Counted from the first letter of the stretch, positions 1-8,603 are shown. The stretch: 64,000 nucleotides of DNA from CF-39 sp035651155 (GCA_035651155.1 DASRGG010000002.1:1-64000); one strand, 5' to 3'. Notes: generated by a model not told the origin, from the letters alone. Program-made: numbers and translations.

Positions 1-1
1 C

Positions 2-121
2 CGCGGCTACCGCACCCAGGGCCGCATCCCCGCCGCGATCTTCTACGCGCATCGACCGAGCCTGCTCAAGGTGAAAGGATGGGACCCCCATGAGATCCGG
101 ATCCAAGCGCGCGCTGTCTAG
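2..121 (+). CDS. C-terminal end of an unidentified protein (partial at left edge)
   Basis: An open frame enters from the left edge and reads 39 codons to a TAG stop at 119-121. The tail contains ...IPAAIFYAHRPSLLKVKGWD... and ends in QARAV. I do not recognise a family from this short piece. It is on the plus strand and converges with the rhodanese gene that ends 21 bases further on. The amino-acid composition (mixed hydrophobic and basic, few Arg/Pro runs) is like a real protein rather than an antisense frame, but nothing more can be said. Confidence 0.45.
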   Translation, partial: RGYRTQGRIPAAIFYAHRPSLLKVKGWDPHEIRIQARAV

Positions 122-142
122 CAGGAACGTGGGCCCCACGGC

Positions 143-460
143 CTAGATGACGCGGCCGGGCCGGCCCGCCGCGTCCACGAGGGGCAGGCCGGCACGCGAC
201 CACGCCGTGACGCCGCCATCGAGGTTCTCGGCGGTGTATCCGAGCTGGCGCAGGCCGCGCACTGCCGCGGCGCTGCGCGATCCACTACGGCACACCGCCA
301 CGACGCTCCGCCCGGTCGGCAGCTCCGCGAGCCGGTCGCCGAGCTGGCCGAGCGGGATGTGCTGGGCGCCGTCGATGTGGCCCGCCTGCCATTCGTCGTC
401 CTCGCGGACGTCGAGGAGGTGGTACGCGGCCCGGTCCTTGCTGAGGTCTTCTGGTCGCAT
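143..460 (-). CDS. Single-domain rhodanese (sulfurtransferase-like) protein
   Basis: This is a 105-residue single rhodanese domain, the usual length for the stand-alone (GlpE/PspE-like) type. The N-terminal strand carries LLDVREDDEW, followed by GHIDGAQHIPLGQL. The catalytic loop is VAVCRSGSRS with the active Cys near residue 57, and the end has GYTAENLDGGVTAW. Such proteins carry sulfur as a persulfide on the loop cysteine and are cytoplasmic. I chose the ATG at 458-460 because it directly precedes the domain; the open frame upstream of it is antisense to the next gene and has no homology. It is divergent from the DksA-like gene. The physiological acceptor cannot be told from the sequence. 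Confidence 0.88.
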   Translation of the reverse strand: MRPEDLSKDRAAYHLLDVREDDEWQAGHIDGAQHIPLGQLGDRLAELPTGRSVVAVCRSGSRSAAAVRGLRQLGYTAENLDGGVTAWSRAGLPLVDAAGRPGRVI

Positions 461-489
461 CCGATCATTCTGCGCGTGAGGAGACGCAC

Positions 490-855
490 GTGGAACGGAC
501 CGAGGCACGCGAGCGCCTGCTGAAGATGCGCGAGGAGTTCGAAGGGACGGTCGAGGCGATAAAGAAACGCTTGGTCGACTCTCAGCGCGAGAGCGGCGGC
601 GACATCTCGCTCGTGGACCAGCATCCCGCGGACGTGGCGACGGAGACCGCCGACCGCGAGCTCGACGCCGCGCGCGAGGTGATGTTCGAAGCACGCCTGG
701 GCCAGATCGACGACGCGCTCGCGCGCCTCGACGCTGGGACGTACGGGATCTGCACCGTGTGCGGGAAGCCCATCCCCGACGAGCGACTCGAGGCGGTCCC
801 GGACACGCCGTACTGCGTGAAGGACGCGGCGCGCGAGCAGGCGCGCGCGACGTAG
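490..855 (+). CDS. TraR/DksA-type zinc-finger protein
   Basis: The product has 121 residues: a long charged helical N-terminal half (residues 1-75, coiled-coil-like) and a C-terminal zinc-finger region. This matches the DksA/TraR family, whose members bind in the RNA polymerase secondary channel and alter promoter response, often with ppGpp. The finger reads CTVCGKPIP, then 17 residues to a third Cys in PYCVKDA. The fourth position, normally Cys, is Asp, so the site is C-x2-C-x17-C-x2-D. The coiled-coil tip has DISLVDQHPADVATE, typical of the short Gram-positive/Chloroflexota versions. The start is GTG. Function as a transcription factor is inference from the family. Confidence 0.85.
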   Translation: MERTEARERLLKMREEFEGTVEAIKKRLVDSQRESGGDISLVDQHPADVATETADRELDAAREVMFEARLGQIDDALARLDAGTYGICTVCGKPIPDERLEAVPDTPYCVKDAAREQARAT

Positions 856-965
856 GCGAACGCGGGCACAATGCCCGCATCAGGCCGCCATATCCGCTCG
901 AGATCGTCCCGCTCCTCCCGGAATTCCTCCGGCACCGGCGCGTCCGGTTCACGTTCCCGCTGCGC

Positions 966-1745
966 GTGATGGAGGAGCTCGGCATCGATCGGCCGGCGTT
1001 CTCCTTCGTCGTGGCCGGCGTGGCGCTGCAGCCCGACGAGGGCGCGCGGCTCGAGGACCTGTTCAACCCCTACTCCACGGTCTTCGACGATTGGACCGCG
1101 GCAGCCGCGGCGGCGCGGGGCGCGGGCCTCACGGACGAGGTCGGAGGACGCTGGCGCGCCACGCCGAACGGACGCGAGCTCGCCGCCCGCGTACGGCGCG
1201 AGGCGGACGCGTATCTCGCGACGTTGGAGCCGATCCCGAACGTCGAGCTCGTCCGCCTCGCCGGACTGCTCGCGCGCGCGCTTGCGGCGATCGAGGCGTC
1301 CGGCGTCCCGCACGATCACATCTCGCGCACCGCGCGGGCCTGTGGGGACGCGCGCATCCCGATGGTCGCGCTCGAGAACGCGATCTTCGGTCTCTGGCAG
1401 GCCCGCGACGACTGTCACATGTCGTCGTGGCGCGAGGGAGGATTCGACGGTCCGACGTTCGACGTACTGACGCACGTGTGGCGCGGGGTCGCGAACGAGG
1501 ACGAGCTCGCCGCGAAGCTCCCGCAGCGGCCGGACGACATCCGAGCGGCCGTCGCCCGGCTGCGGCGCGATGGTCTCGTCCGCGAAGGCGCCCTGGCGGT
1601 GACGCCACGCGGTGCCGAGGTGCGGCAACGCGTGGAAGATGTGACCGACGAGCGTTTCTTCGCGCCGTGGCCGGAGGAGGTCGGCGCGGAGGGAGGGTGG
1701 ATCCGCGAGCGCCTGGCGGCGGTCAATACGGCGCTGGCCTCGTAG
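966..1745 (+). CDS. Uncharacterised protein with C-terminal winged-helix-like region
   Basis: I do not recognise a named family. The frame encodes about 260 residues from the first usable start (GTG 966, ATG 969). The C-terminal part has a FDVLTHVWRG...LPQRPDDIRAAVARLRRDGLV segment that looks like a winged helix, preceded by a motif ARDDCHMSSWREGGFDGPTFD that suggests a substrate- or ligand-binding helical domain. The same frame stays open and protein-like upstream (PPYPLEIVPLLPEFLRH..., about 890-965), yet has no ATG, GTG or TTG between the dksA-like stop and 966. The true start may therefore be further upstream, through a non-canonical codon or a sequence error. It follows the dksA-like gene by about 110 bases. 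Confidence 0.6.
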   Translation: MMEELGIDRPAFSFVVAGVALQPDEGARLEDLFNPYSTVFDDWTAAAAAARGAGLTDEVGGRWRATPNGRELAARVRREADAYLATLEPIPNVELVRLAGLLARALAAIEASGVPHDHISRTARACGDARIPMVALENAIFGLWQARDDCHMSSWREGGFDGPTFDVLTHVWRGVANEDELAAKLPQRPDDIRAAVARLRRDGLVREGALAVTPRGAEVRQRVEDVTDERFFAPWPEEVGAEGGWIRERLAAVNTALAS

Positions 1746-1767
1746 TCGTTCGCGCGTCCGGTCCGGG

Positions 1768-2108
1768 ATGAGGGGCCGTCACGGCATCACGGTGATGATC
1801 GTCGAGGACGAGCCCGACATCGCCGATCTCGTGTCCGACGTCCTCGCCGAAGAGGGCTACCTGTGCATCTCGGCGCGCAAGGATCCGCCGGACCGTGTCG
1901 TTGGGCTACCCGACGCGCGTGTTCACGCGGGACGGTCTCCTGACCGGCGTGTGTGGGGCTGCGAGCCGGGCTCCGACACGCGACTGGTGGACGTGCACGT
2001 CGGACGGCTGCGCAAGAAGCTCGAGGACGCCAAGGTGGCCGAGGTGACCGAGGTCCGGATCGAGACCGCGCGCGGCTTCGGCTACCGGCTCGTCGACACC
2101 ACTCGATC
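1768..2108 (+). pseudogene. Remnant of an OmpR-family response regulator
   Basis: The first part is a receiver start (MIVEDEPDIADLVSDVLAEEGY, with the acidic pair) and the last part is an OmpR/PhoB winged-helix end (TRLVDVHVGRLRKKLED...IETARGFGYRLV). About 90-100 residues in between, including the phospho-acceptor Asp, the Lys and most of the DNA-binding domain, are gone. Around 1905-1955 another frame reads ...PTRVFTRDGLLTGV, so there is also a two-base shift just before VWGCEPG. The frame has lost its own stop and runs on to 2220, antisense to the DAHP synthase gene. I see this as a decayed gene left by deletion. No partner kinase is next to it. Confidence 0.75.
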
Positions 2109-3182
2109 GGCCCGGGCCCGACCCTTCGCGCGGCGCGCGCGCACCGCGCGCGCGAGCTCGCCGAGGATCACCTCCGTCTCGTCCCATCCGATGCACGCAT
2201 CCGTCACGCTCTGTCCGTAGGTCAGCGCGGCGGGATCGCCCAGGTCTTGGCGGCCCTCGACGAGGAAGCTCTCGAGCATCACGCCGACGATGCCGCGCTC
2301 GCCGGCTTCGATCTGCGCCGCGAGCTCGCGCGCCACGTGCGGCTGGCGACGATGGTCGCGCTCGCTGTTGCCGTGGCTCGCGTCGACCATCACGCGCTCG
2401 GGAAGGCCTGAGGCCGTGATCTGGTCGAGCGCGCTCCGGATGCTCGCCGCGTCGTAGTTCGGGCCCCGCGCGCCTCCGCGCAGGATGACGTGGCAATCGG
2501 GATTGCCGCGCGTGCTCACGATCGCGGCCAGTCCCTGCTCGGTGACGCCGAGGAACCGGTGCGGATACGCCGCCGCGCGCAGCGCGTCGATCGCGATTTG
2601 GACCGTGCCGCCGGTGCCGTTCTTGAACCCGATGGGCATGGACATGCCCGACGCGAGCTCACGGTGCACCTGGCTCTCCGTGGTCCGGGCGCCGATCGCG
2701 CCCCAGGAGACGAGATCCGAGGTGTACTGGGGTGAGATCGGGTCGAGGAACTCGCATCCCGCCGGCAATCCGAGCGCGACGAGGTCCAGGAGGAGGCGGC
2801 GCGCGAGCCGGAGCCCCTCGTTGATGCGGAACGAGCCGTCGAGCCGCGGGTCGTTGATGAGCCCCTTCCAGCCGACCGTCGTGCGCGGCTTCTCGAAGTA
2901 CACCCGCATGACGATCCGGAGCTCACCGGCGAGGGAGCCCGCGAGCGCGTGCAGCCGCCGCGCGTACTCCTCCGCGGCGCCGACGTCGTGCACGGAGCAG
3001 GGGCCGACGACGGCGACGAGCCGGTCGTCCTCGCGCGCGAGCACGCGCCGGATCTCCTCACGCCATCCGGCGATGGCGCGCGAGCCCTCCTCCGACAGCG
3101 GAAGCTCGTCGAGCAGCACCGCCGGCGGGATGAGCGCGCGGTAGCCCTCGACCCGAAGGTCGCGCGTTCTCACAGCCGGCAC
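2082..3182 (-). CDS. 3-deoxy-7-phosphoheptulonate (DAHP) synthase, class I
   Basis: The enzyme joins phosphoenolpyruvate and erythrose 4-phosphate in the first step of the shikimate pathway. The 366-residue product has the AroF/G/H class I signatures: VAVVGPCSVHD, RVYFEKPRTTVGWKGLINDP, GARTTESQVHRE, PIGFKNGTGG, VMVDASHGNS, and near the end GVMLESFLVEGRQ and YGQSVTDACIGWDE. The normal family end (ELARAVRARR) is followed here by about 15 extra residues that are antisense to the response-regulator remnant; its TAG stop lies inside that remnant. The enzyme looks complete and active by motif. Whether it is feedback-regulated, and by which amino acid, cannot be read from the sequence. It is divergent from the gamma-carbonic anhydrase. 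Confidence 0.94.
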   Translation of the reverse strand: MPAVRTRDLRVEGYRALIPPAVLLDELPLSEEGSRAIAGWREEIRRVLAREDDRLVAVVGPCSVHDVGAAEEYARRLHALAGSLAGELRIVMRVYFEKPRTTVGWKGLINDPRLDGSFRINEGLRLARRLLLDLVALGLPAGCEFLDPISPQYTSDLVSWGAIGARTTESQVHRELASGMSMPIGFKNGTGGTVQIAIDALRAAAYPHRFLGVTEQGLAAIVSTRGNPDCHVILRGGARGPNYDAASIRSALDQITASGLPERVMVDASHGNSERDHRRQPHVARELAAQIEAGERGIVGVMLESFLVEGRQDLGDPAALTYGQSVTDACIGWDETEVILGELARAVRARRAKGRARADRVVSTSR

Positions 3183-3221
3183 CGCCCTGTCGGCGCGTCC
3201 ATCCCAAATACTCTACGGGCG

Positions 3222-3749
3222 ATGCCTGTCTACGCCTATCGCGGAAAGCGTCCACGCGTCGCCGCCGACGCGTTCGTCGCGCCGACCGCGGTGCTGATCG
3301 GCGACGTGGTTGTGCAGTCTGGCGCATCCGTGTGGTTCGGCACCGTGCTCCGAGGCGACATGGATCGGATCGAGATCGGCGAGCGATCGAACGTGCAGGA
3401 CAACTCCACGATCCACACCGACGTGAACGAGCCGACGATCATCGGCCCGGACGTGACCATCGGCCACATGGCGCTCGTGCATTCGGCGATCGTCGAGCGG
3501 AACGTCCTCATCGGCCAGGCGGCGGTCCTCGTGGGGCGCAACCACGTCGGCTCGGGAACCATCGTCGGCGCGGGCGCCGTGCTGCCCGAGGGCTTCGACG
3601 CGCCGGAGCGATCGCTCGTGCTCGGCGTCCCCGCCCGCGTCGTGCGCGCGGTCCAGGATGAGGACGCGCGCTGGACCGTCGGCGCGGCGGCGCATTACGT
3701 GGAGCTCTCGGCCTGGTATCGCGCGAACCTGAAGGAGACCGAGAGATGA
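3222..3749 (+). CDS. Gamma-class carbonic anhydrase-like hexapeptide-repeat protein
   Basis: This 175-residue left-handed beta-helix protein has hexapeptide repeats throughout (for example ERNVLIGQAAVLVGRN). It carries the CamH/YrdA-type metal site: SNVQDNSTIH with His65, and GHMALVHSA with His82 and His87, the three zinc or iron ligands. VLRGDMD supplies conserved Arg and Asp. Family members hydrate carbon dioxide as trimers, though many bacterial versions are inactive as isolated proteins. The ATG at 3222 fits the family N-terminus (MPVYAYRGKRPRVA); the open frame upstream is antisense to DAHP synthase. hutH follows after 34 bases and may be cotranscribed. Confidence 0.9.
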   Translation: MPVYAYRGKRPRVAADAFVAPTAVLIGDVVVQSGASVWFGTVLRGDMDRIEIGERSNVQDNSTIHTDVNEPTIIGPDVTIGHMALVHSAIVERNVLIGQAAVLVGRNHVGSGTIVGAGAVLPEGFDAPERSLVLGVPARVVRAVQDEDARWTVGAAAHYVELSAWYRANLKETER

Positions 3750-3783
3750 ACGGCGAGCGACGAGCGGAGACGAGCGCGAACAG

Positions 3784-5313
3784 GTGACCACGCTGCGGCT
3801 CACCGGCCACGACCTCACGATCGCCGACGTGATCTCGGTCGCGCGCGGGCGCACGCCCGTCGCGCTCGACCGCGCCGCCGAACGCCGGGTCGCCGACGCG
3901 GCGAAGCTCGTCGCGGAGCTCGCCGCCGGCGACGCGCCGATCTACGGCGTGAACACCGGCTTCGGCGACCTCGCGACCGTGCGCATCGCGACGCCGGAGC
4001 TGCGGGCGCTGCAGCGGAATCTCGTGCGCAGCCATTCGGCCGGCGTCGGCGCGCCCCTTCCCGAGGACGTGACGCGCGCGATCCTCTTGCTGCGCGCGAA
4101 CACGCTGGCCGCCGGCCGTTCCGGCGTCCGGGTCGAGGTCATCGAGCTCCTGCTCGCGATGCTCGACGGCGGCGTGCATCCGGTCATCCCGGAGCACGGG
4201 AGCGTCGGCGCGTCCGGCGATCTCGCGCCGCTCGCGCATGCCGCGCTCGTGCTGATCGGCGAGGGCGAGGCGTTCGTCGGCGGACAGCGCATGCCGGGCG
4301 GGGAGGCGCTCCGGCGAGCGGGGCTCAAGCCCATCGAGCTCGCGCCAAAGGAGGGCGTCGCACTCATCAATGGCACGCAGGTCATGACCGCGATCGGCTG
4401 CCTCGCGCTCCACGACGCGGAGGTGCTCGCGACGACGGCCGACGTCATCGGCGCGCTCTCCGCCGAGGCGCTGCGCGCGACGGACGCCGCGTGGGACGAA
4501 GCGCTCATCGCCGCGCGCCCACATCCCGGCCAGGCGATCGTCGGCGCGAACATGCGCGCGCTCATGACCGGGAGCCCCAACGTCCAGTCGCACAAGACGG
4601 GAGATCCGCGCGTCCAGGACCCGTACTCGATCCGCTGCATCCCGCAGGTGCACGGCGCGTCGCGCGACGCGCTCGCGTACGTGCGGCGCGTGCTCGAGGT
4701 CGAGATCAACGCGGTGACCGACAACCCGCTCGTCTTCGTCGAGGAGCGGCGTGTCGTGAGCGGCGGCAACTTCCACGGCCAACCGGTCGCGATCGCGCTC
4801 GACACCGCGACGATCGCGGTGGCGGAGCTCGCCGACATCAGCGAGGCGCGCATCGATCGCCTGACGAACGGACACACCAGCGGGCTGCCGCCGTTCCTCG
4901 CGACCGATCCGGGGACGGACTCGGGGTTCATGGTCGCGCAATACACGGCTGCGGCTCTCGTCACCGAGAACAGGCTTCGCTCGTTCCCCGCCTCGGTGGA
5001 ATCGCTGCCGACGTCCGCGGGGATGGAGGACCACGTGAGCATGGGCACGCACGCGGCGCACAAGCTCGCCGCGGTCGTGCGGAACAGCCGCGATGTCCTC
5101 GCGATCGAGGCGCTCGTCGCCGCACAGGGCCTCGACATCCTGGGCGCGCGCGTCGCACCGGGCGCCGAGGAGGCGCGCCGCGTCATCCGCGAGCACGTCG
5201 CCACGCTCGCGCACGATCGCGTGCTGTCCGGCGACATCGCGACGATCTCGGATGTCATCGCGCACGAGCTCCTCGTCGCGGCCGTGCGCGTCCGCCTCCC
5301 CGAGCTGCAGTGA
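3784..5313 (+). CDS. hutH: Histidine ammonia-lyase
   Basis: HutH removes ammonia from L-histidine to give trans-urocanate, the first step of histidine use. The product has 509 residues, the family norm. The MIO prosthetic group forms from the Ala143-Ser144-Gly145 triplet in HGSVGASGDLAPLAH. Other family blocks are YGVNTGFGDLA, KEGVALINGTQ, QDPYSIRCIPQVHGA, AVTDNPLVF with SGGNFHGQP, and ESLPTSAGMEDHVSMG. The start is GTG. The stop overlaps the GTG start of the HAD gene by two bases, so the two are probably one transcript. The next enzyme, hutU, lies 21 kb away; hutI and hutG were not seen. Confidence 0.96.
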   Translation: MTTLRLTGHDLTIADVISVARGRTPVALDRAAERRVADAAKLVAELAAGDAPIYGVNTGFGDLATVRIATPELRALQRNLVRSHSAGVGAPLPEDVTRAILLLRANTLAAGRSGVRVEVIELLLAMLDGGVHPVIPEHGSVGASGDLAPLAHAALVLIGEGEAFVGGQRMPGGEALRRAGLKPIELAPKEGVALINGTQVMTAIGCLALHDAEVLATTADVIGALSAEALRATDAAWDEALIAARPHPGQAIVGANMRALMTGSPNVQSHKTGDPRVQDPYSIRCIPQVHGASRDALAYVRRVLEVEINAVTDNPLVFVEERRVVSGGNFHGQPVAIALDTATIAVAELADISEARIDRLTNGHTSGLPPFLATDPGTDSGFMVAQYTAAALVTENRLRSFPASVESLPTSAGMEDHVSMGTHAAHKLAAVVRNSRDVLAIEALVAAQGLDILGARVAPGAEEARRVIREHVATLAHDRVLSGDIATISDVIAHELLVAAVRVRLPELQ

Positions 5314-6086
5314 CCGCTCCCCGCGCGGTCGTCTTCGATCTCGGAGGCACGCTCGTGCATTGGCCCGATTGGGAGGACGGCGCGGCGGCGAAATGGTCGT
5401 CCGCGTACGACGCCCTGCTGCGCGCCGGCGGCGATGGGACGCGCACCTCGCTCGCTCCGCGCGGGCCCCATCCCCGGTGGCCGCCGCGCGAAGCCTTCGT
5501 GGCGGCCATGCGCGCGGCCGAAAAGGCGCACTGGGTGCGTGTGGACCACGAGCAGTGGAGCGGACCACCCACCGGTCTGGTGTCGGACGGCCTGCGCCGC
5601 CTCGGCCTCTCCGTCGAGGAGGACGTGCTCCTCGCGGCCATGGACGGATACGCGACGGCCGTGGCCGGCTGGTCCGCGGTGTTCCCCGATTCGCGCGACA
5701 CGCTCGTGCTGCTGCGCGAGCACGGCTATCGACTCGGTCTCCTCTCGAATACCTGGTGGGCCGCCGAGTGGCACAACGCGGACCTTGCCGCGCACGGACT
5801 CGCGGATCTGCTCGACGAGGTCGTGTACACCTCGGACCTCCAGCACAGCAAGCCGCATCCGTCGGTCTTCGCAGAGATCGCCCGGCGCCTCGGCGTCGAG
5901 CCCGCGACCGCGGTGATGATCGGTGACCGTCAGATCGACGACGTGTCCGGCGCGAAGGCCGTCGGCATGCGCGGCATCTGGCGCCGGAACGCGTACGGCT
6001 TCCCCACCTCGCCGGTGGAACCGGACGCGATCGTCGATCGCCTCTCGGAGCTGCCGCCGCTGCTGCGCTCCTGGGGCGGTGCGTGA
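5310..6086 (+). CDS. HAD-superfamily hydrolase
   Basis: The 258-residue protein has the four HAD motifs: I FDLGGTLVHW near residue 10, II GLLSNTWW, III Lys in SKPHPSVF, and IV MIGDRQIDDVSGAKAVGM. Motif I has Gly instead of the second Asp (DLGGT rather than DxDGT), a variant that is common in this superfamily. A helical cap lies between motifs I and II, as in subfamily I phosphatases. GTG overlaps the hutH stop (GTGA) and the end overlaps the tag start in the same way, so the three genes are tightly coupled. The substrate is unknown; a phosphate ester is likely. Confidence 0.88.
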   Translation: MTAPRAVVFDLGGTLVHWPDWEDGAAAKWSSAYDALLRAGGDGTRTSLAPRGPHPRWPPREAFVAAMRAAEKAHWVRVDHEQWSGPPTGLVSDGLRRLGLSVEEDVLLAAMDGYATAVAGWSAVFPDSRDTLVLLREHGYRLGLLSNTWWAAEWHNADLAAHGLADLLDEVVYTSDLQHSKPHPSVFAEIARRLGVEPATAVMIGDRQIDDVSGAKAVGMRGIWRRNAYGFPTSPVEPDAIVDRLSELPPLLRSWGGA

Positions 6087-6649
6087 GCGCCGCCGGAGCG
6101 CACCCGCGCCGCTGCGGTTGGGCGACCCGGGAACCCCTGCTCTCCTATCACGACACCGAGTGGGGGACGCCGCTGCACGACGAGCGCGGGCTCTTCGAGT
6201 TCCTCGTGCTCGAGGGAGCGCAGGCGGGGCTGTCGTGGGAGACGATCCTCCGCAAGCGCGACGCCTACCGGAAGGCGTTCGATCGCTTCGACCCGAAGAA
6301 GGTCGCGCGGTACGGCGCGCGCGAGGTCGCGCGTCTGATGCGCGACGCCGGCATCGTGCGCAACCGCGCGAAGATCGAGGCGGCGATCGGGAACGCGAAG
6401 GCGTTCCTGGCGGTGCAGCGCGAGGCCGGAACGTTCGACGCGTACGTCCGGCGCTTCGACGATCCGGCGAAGCTGTCGGCGGACCTACGCGCCCGCGGCT
6501 TCCGCTTCGTCGGCCCGACGATCGTCGAATCCTTCATGGAAGCGACGGGGATGCTCGATCACCACGAGCGCGGATGCTTCCGCCGCCTCGCTCACCAGCG
6601 CATCGCCTCGCGCACGGCATCGGCGATCTCCGCTCGGCCGACGAGGTAA
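6083..6649 (+). CDS. tag: DNA-3-methyladenine glycosylase I
   Basis: Tag removes 3-methyladenine from alkylated DNA. The 188-residue product starts with RRCGWATREPLLSYHDTEWGTP, the family N-terminus with a zinc-ligand Cys, followed by LFEFLVLEGAQAGLSWETILRKRDAYRKAF and the IVRNRAKIEAAIGNA helix. The end has FRFVGPTIVESFMEATGMLDHHERGCFR, where the His and Cys are the usual zinc ligands. The last 25 residues are low in homology and overlap the convergent E1-beta gene by 58 bases. The GTG start overlaps the HAD stop. The functional link with histidine degradation is probably only positional. Confidence 0.93.
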   Translation: MSAAGAHPRRCGWATREPLLSYHDTEWGTPLHDERGLFEFLVLEGAQAGLSWETILRKRDAYRKAFDRFDPKKVARYGAREVARLMRDAGIVRNRAKIEAAIGNAKAFLAVQREAGTFDAYVRRFDDPAKLSADLRARGFRFVGPTIVESFMEATGMLDHHERGCFRRLAHQRIASRTASAISARPTR

Positions 6650-7566
6650 GCGTCCTCGAGCGGCGGGCTCGTCGGCACCGGCGTGAACGGAGCGCCGACG
6701 CGAAGGACGGGCGCCTGCAGCCGATCGAGCGCCCCCTCCTGTACGACCGCCGTGATCTCCGCGCCGACGCCGAATGAACGGACCGCCTCGTGCGCGACCA
6801 CGCAGCGGCCGGTGCGGGAGACGGACGAGAGGATCGCGTCCGTGTCGAGCGGCTGGATCGTGCGTGGATCGACGACCTCCACCTCGATGCCCTCGCTCGC
6901 GAGGTCGTCGGCGGCGGCGAGCGCCTCGGCCACGAGACGCGACGTCGCGATGACCGTCACGTCGCGGCCTGGGCGGCGCGTGGCCGCCGCGCCGAGCGGC
7001 ACCGCCGCGAACGGCACGGGTACGTCCTCGCGCCGGTAGTAGATCGCCTTGTTCTCGACGAGGACGACCGGATCGTCGTCGCGGATCGCGGAGAGCAGGA
7101 GGCCCGCGGCGTCGGCGGCGGTGGCCGGCATCGCCACGGCGAGGCCCGGGATATGCGCGAGCCACGCTTCGAGGCTCTGCGAGTGTTGCGCGCCCGAGCG
7201 GACGCCCGCCCCACCCTGCGTCCGCACGACGAGCGGCACGCGCAGCTGGCCGCCCGACATGTAGCGGGCCTTCGCGCCCTGGTTGGCGAGCTGATCGAGC
7301 GCCAGCGTGACGAAGTCGATGAACATGATCTCGACGACGGGACGGAACCCCGCGAGCGCGAGGCCGATCGCCACTCCCATGACGGTGCCCTCGCTGATCG
7401 GCGTGTCGCGCACGCGATCGCGACCGAACGCGTCGACCAGGTCGCGGGTCGCGCCGTACGGTCCGCCCTCGGCGACATCCTCGCCGATGACCATCACACG
7501 CTCGTCGCGCGCCATCTCGTCCCGCAGCGCCTGATTGATCGCGCGGATCGCGGTCATCTCGCTCAT
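6592..7566 (-). CDS. 2-oxoacid dehydrogenase E1 component, beta subunit
   Basis: This 324-residue subunit of a pyruvate, acetoin or branched-chain 2-oxoacid dehydrogenase has MVIGEDVAEGGPYGATRDL, SEGTVMGVAIGLALAG, EIMFIDFVTLALDQL, TQGGAGVRSGAQHSQSLEAW and, at the end, VVDPRTIQPLD and HEAVRSFGVGAEI. With the alpha subunit it forms the thiamine-diphosphate alpha2beta2 E1 that decarboxylates the oxoacid. The ATG at 7564-7566 overlaps the E1-alpha stop (ATGA). No E2 or E3 gene is adjacent, so substrate choice stays open; acetoin or pyruvate types are the nearest look-alikes. Confidence 0.92.
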   Translation of the reverse strand: MSEMTAIRAINQALRDEMARDERVMVIGEDVAEGGPYGATRDLVDAFGRDRVRDTPISEGTVMGVAIGLALAGFRPVVEIMFIDFVTLALDQLANQGAKARYMSGGQLRVPLVVRTQGGAGVRSGAQHSQSLEAWLAHIPGLAVAMPATAADAAGLLLSAIRDDDPVVLVENKAIYYRREDVPVPFAAVPLGAAATRRPGRDVTVIATSRLVAEALAAADDLASEGIEVEVVDPRTIQPLDTDAILSSVSRTGRCVVAHEAVRSFGVGAEITAVVQEGALDRLQAPVLRVGAPFTPVPTSPPLEDAYLVGRAEIADAVREAMRW

Positions 7567-8603
7567 CGGACGTCCTGCGCGAGCGCGCTCGCGTCGGGCC
7601 ACGGGCTCGCGAGCGCGAACGCGGCGGCCTTGTCCACGAGCGCGCGCGCCGCCGTCTCGATCGCGCGCGCGGCACCGTCGTCGAACCAGTCCTTGGCGAC
7701 CGCGCGGTTCTCGAGGATCCGCAGCGGGTCCTTCGCCCTCCACGCGTCGAGCTCGGCCGACTCGCGGTACTTCACCGCGTCTCCTTCGTAGTGCCCGCGC
7801 ATGCGATAGGTGAGGCATTCGAGGAGGGCGGGGCCCTTGCCCTCCCGCGCGCGGGCGATGAAGGGCGCGGCCGCGGTGTGGACGGCGAGCGCGTCGTTCC
7901 CCTCGACCGTCGCGGTCGCGATGCCGTACGTCTTCGCGAGCGTCGCGACGCGTTCGACGTTCGTGTGCGCCGAGCGCGGCGTGAACTCGGCATAGCCGTT
8001 GTTCTCGCACACGAGCACGACCGGCAGCTCCCAGAGCGACGCAAGGTTCAGCGATTCGAGGAAGTGACCGGCCTGCGCCGCGCCGTCGCCGAAGAACACG
8101 ACGGTGACGCGTCCCGTCGCGCGCTGCTTCTGTGCGAGGGCCACGCCCAGCGCGTTCGGGACGTTGCCGCCCACGACACCGGTCGCGCCGAGGAATCCGT
8201 GCGCGACGTCGACGAGGTGCATCGAGCCGCCCTTGCCGCCGCAGAGACCGGTCGCCCGGCCCGCGATCTCGGCGAGGACACGCGACGGATCGGCGCCCTT
8301 CGCGAGCGCGTGGCCGTGCGCGCGATGGCCGGAGAAGACGAGGTCGCCGTCGTCGAGCTGTTCGCAGATCGCCGCCGCGGTACCCTCCTGGCCGATGGCC
8401 AGATGCACGAGGCCGGAGATCGCGCCGGACGCGATCAGCTCCGAGACCTTCTCCTCGAATGCGCGGCAGAGCCACATCGTGGCCAGGAGCCGCCGCGCGA
8501 GATCGCCGCTTACCACCCTGTCTCCGCGCGCGGGCTCGGCCACCTTCCATTCGTAACGCTCGGCGAGCTCGCGGTCGACGTCCTGGTGCACGTCGTACAG
8601 CAC
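7563..8603 (-). CDS. 2-oxoacid dehydrogenase E1 component, alpha subunit
   Basis: The 346-residue protein holds the thiamine diphosphate and Mg-binding motif VVFFGDGAAQAGHFLESLNLAS...VCENNGYAEF, with GDG and NN at the proper spacing. It also has GHRAHGHALAKGAD and GGKGGSMHLVD, typical of E1-alpha of pyruvate or acetoin complexes, and YRMRGHYEGD with the phosphorylation-loop position. The start used is GTG at 8603 and a second GTG lies 12 bases further in. It is the first gene of an E1-alpha/E1-beta pair on the minus strand. The short distance to the secreted repeat-protein gene upstream (84 bases, also minus) holds no clear promoter. Confidence 0.92.
   Translation of the reverse strand: MLYDVHQDVDRELAERYEWKVAEPARGDRVVSGDLARRLLATMWLCRAFEEKVSELIASGAISGLVHLAIGQEGTAAAICEQLDDGDLVFSGHRAHGHALAKGADPSRVLAEIAGRATGLCGGKGGSMHLVDVAHGFLGATGVVGGNVPNALGVALAQKQRATGRVTVVFFGDGAAQAGHFLESLNLASLWELPVVLVCENNGYAEFTPRSAHTNVERVATLAKTYGIATATVEGNDALAVHTAAAPFIARAREGKGPALLECLTYRMRGHYEGDAVKYRESAELDAWRAKDPLRILENRAVAKDWFDDGAARAIETAARALVDKAAAFALASPWPDASALAQDVR

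Noticed and set aside
3508..5858. Long minus-strand frames opposite hutH and the HAD gene
   Set aside because: No protein-family motif; hutH and HAD motifs on the plus strand are complete.
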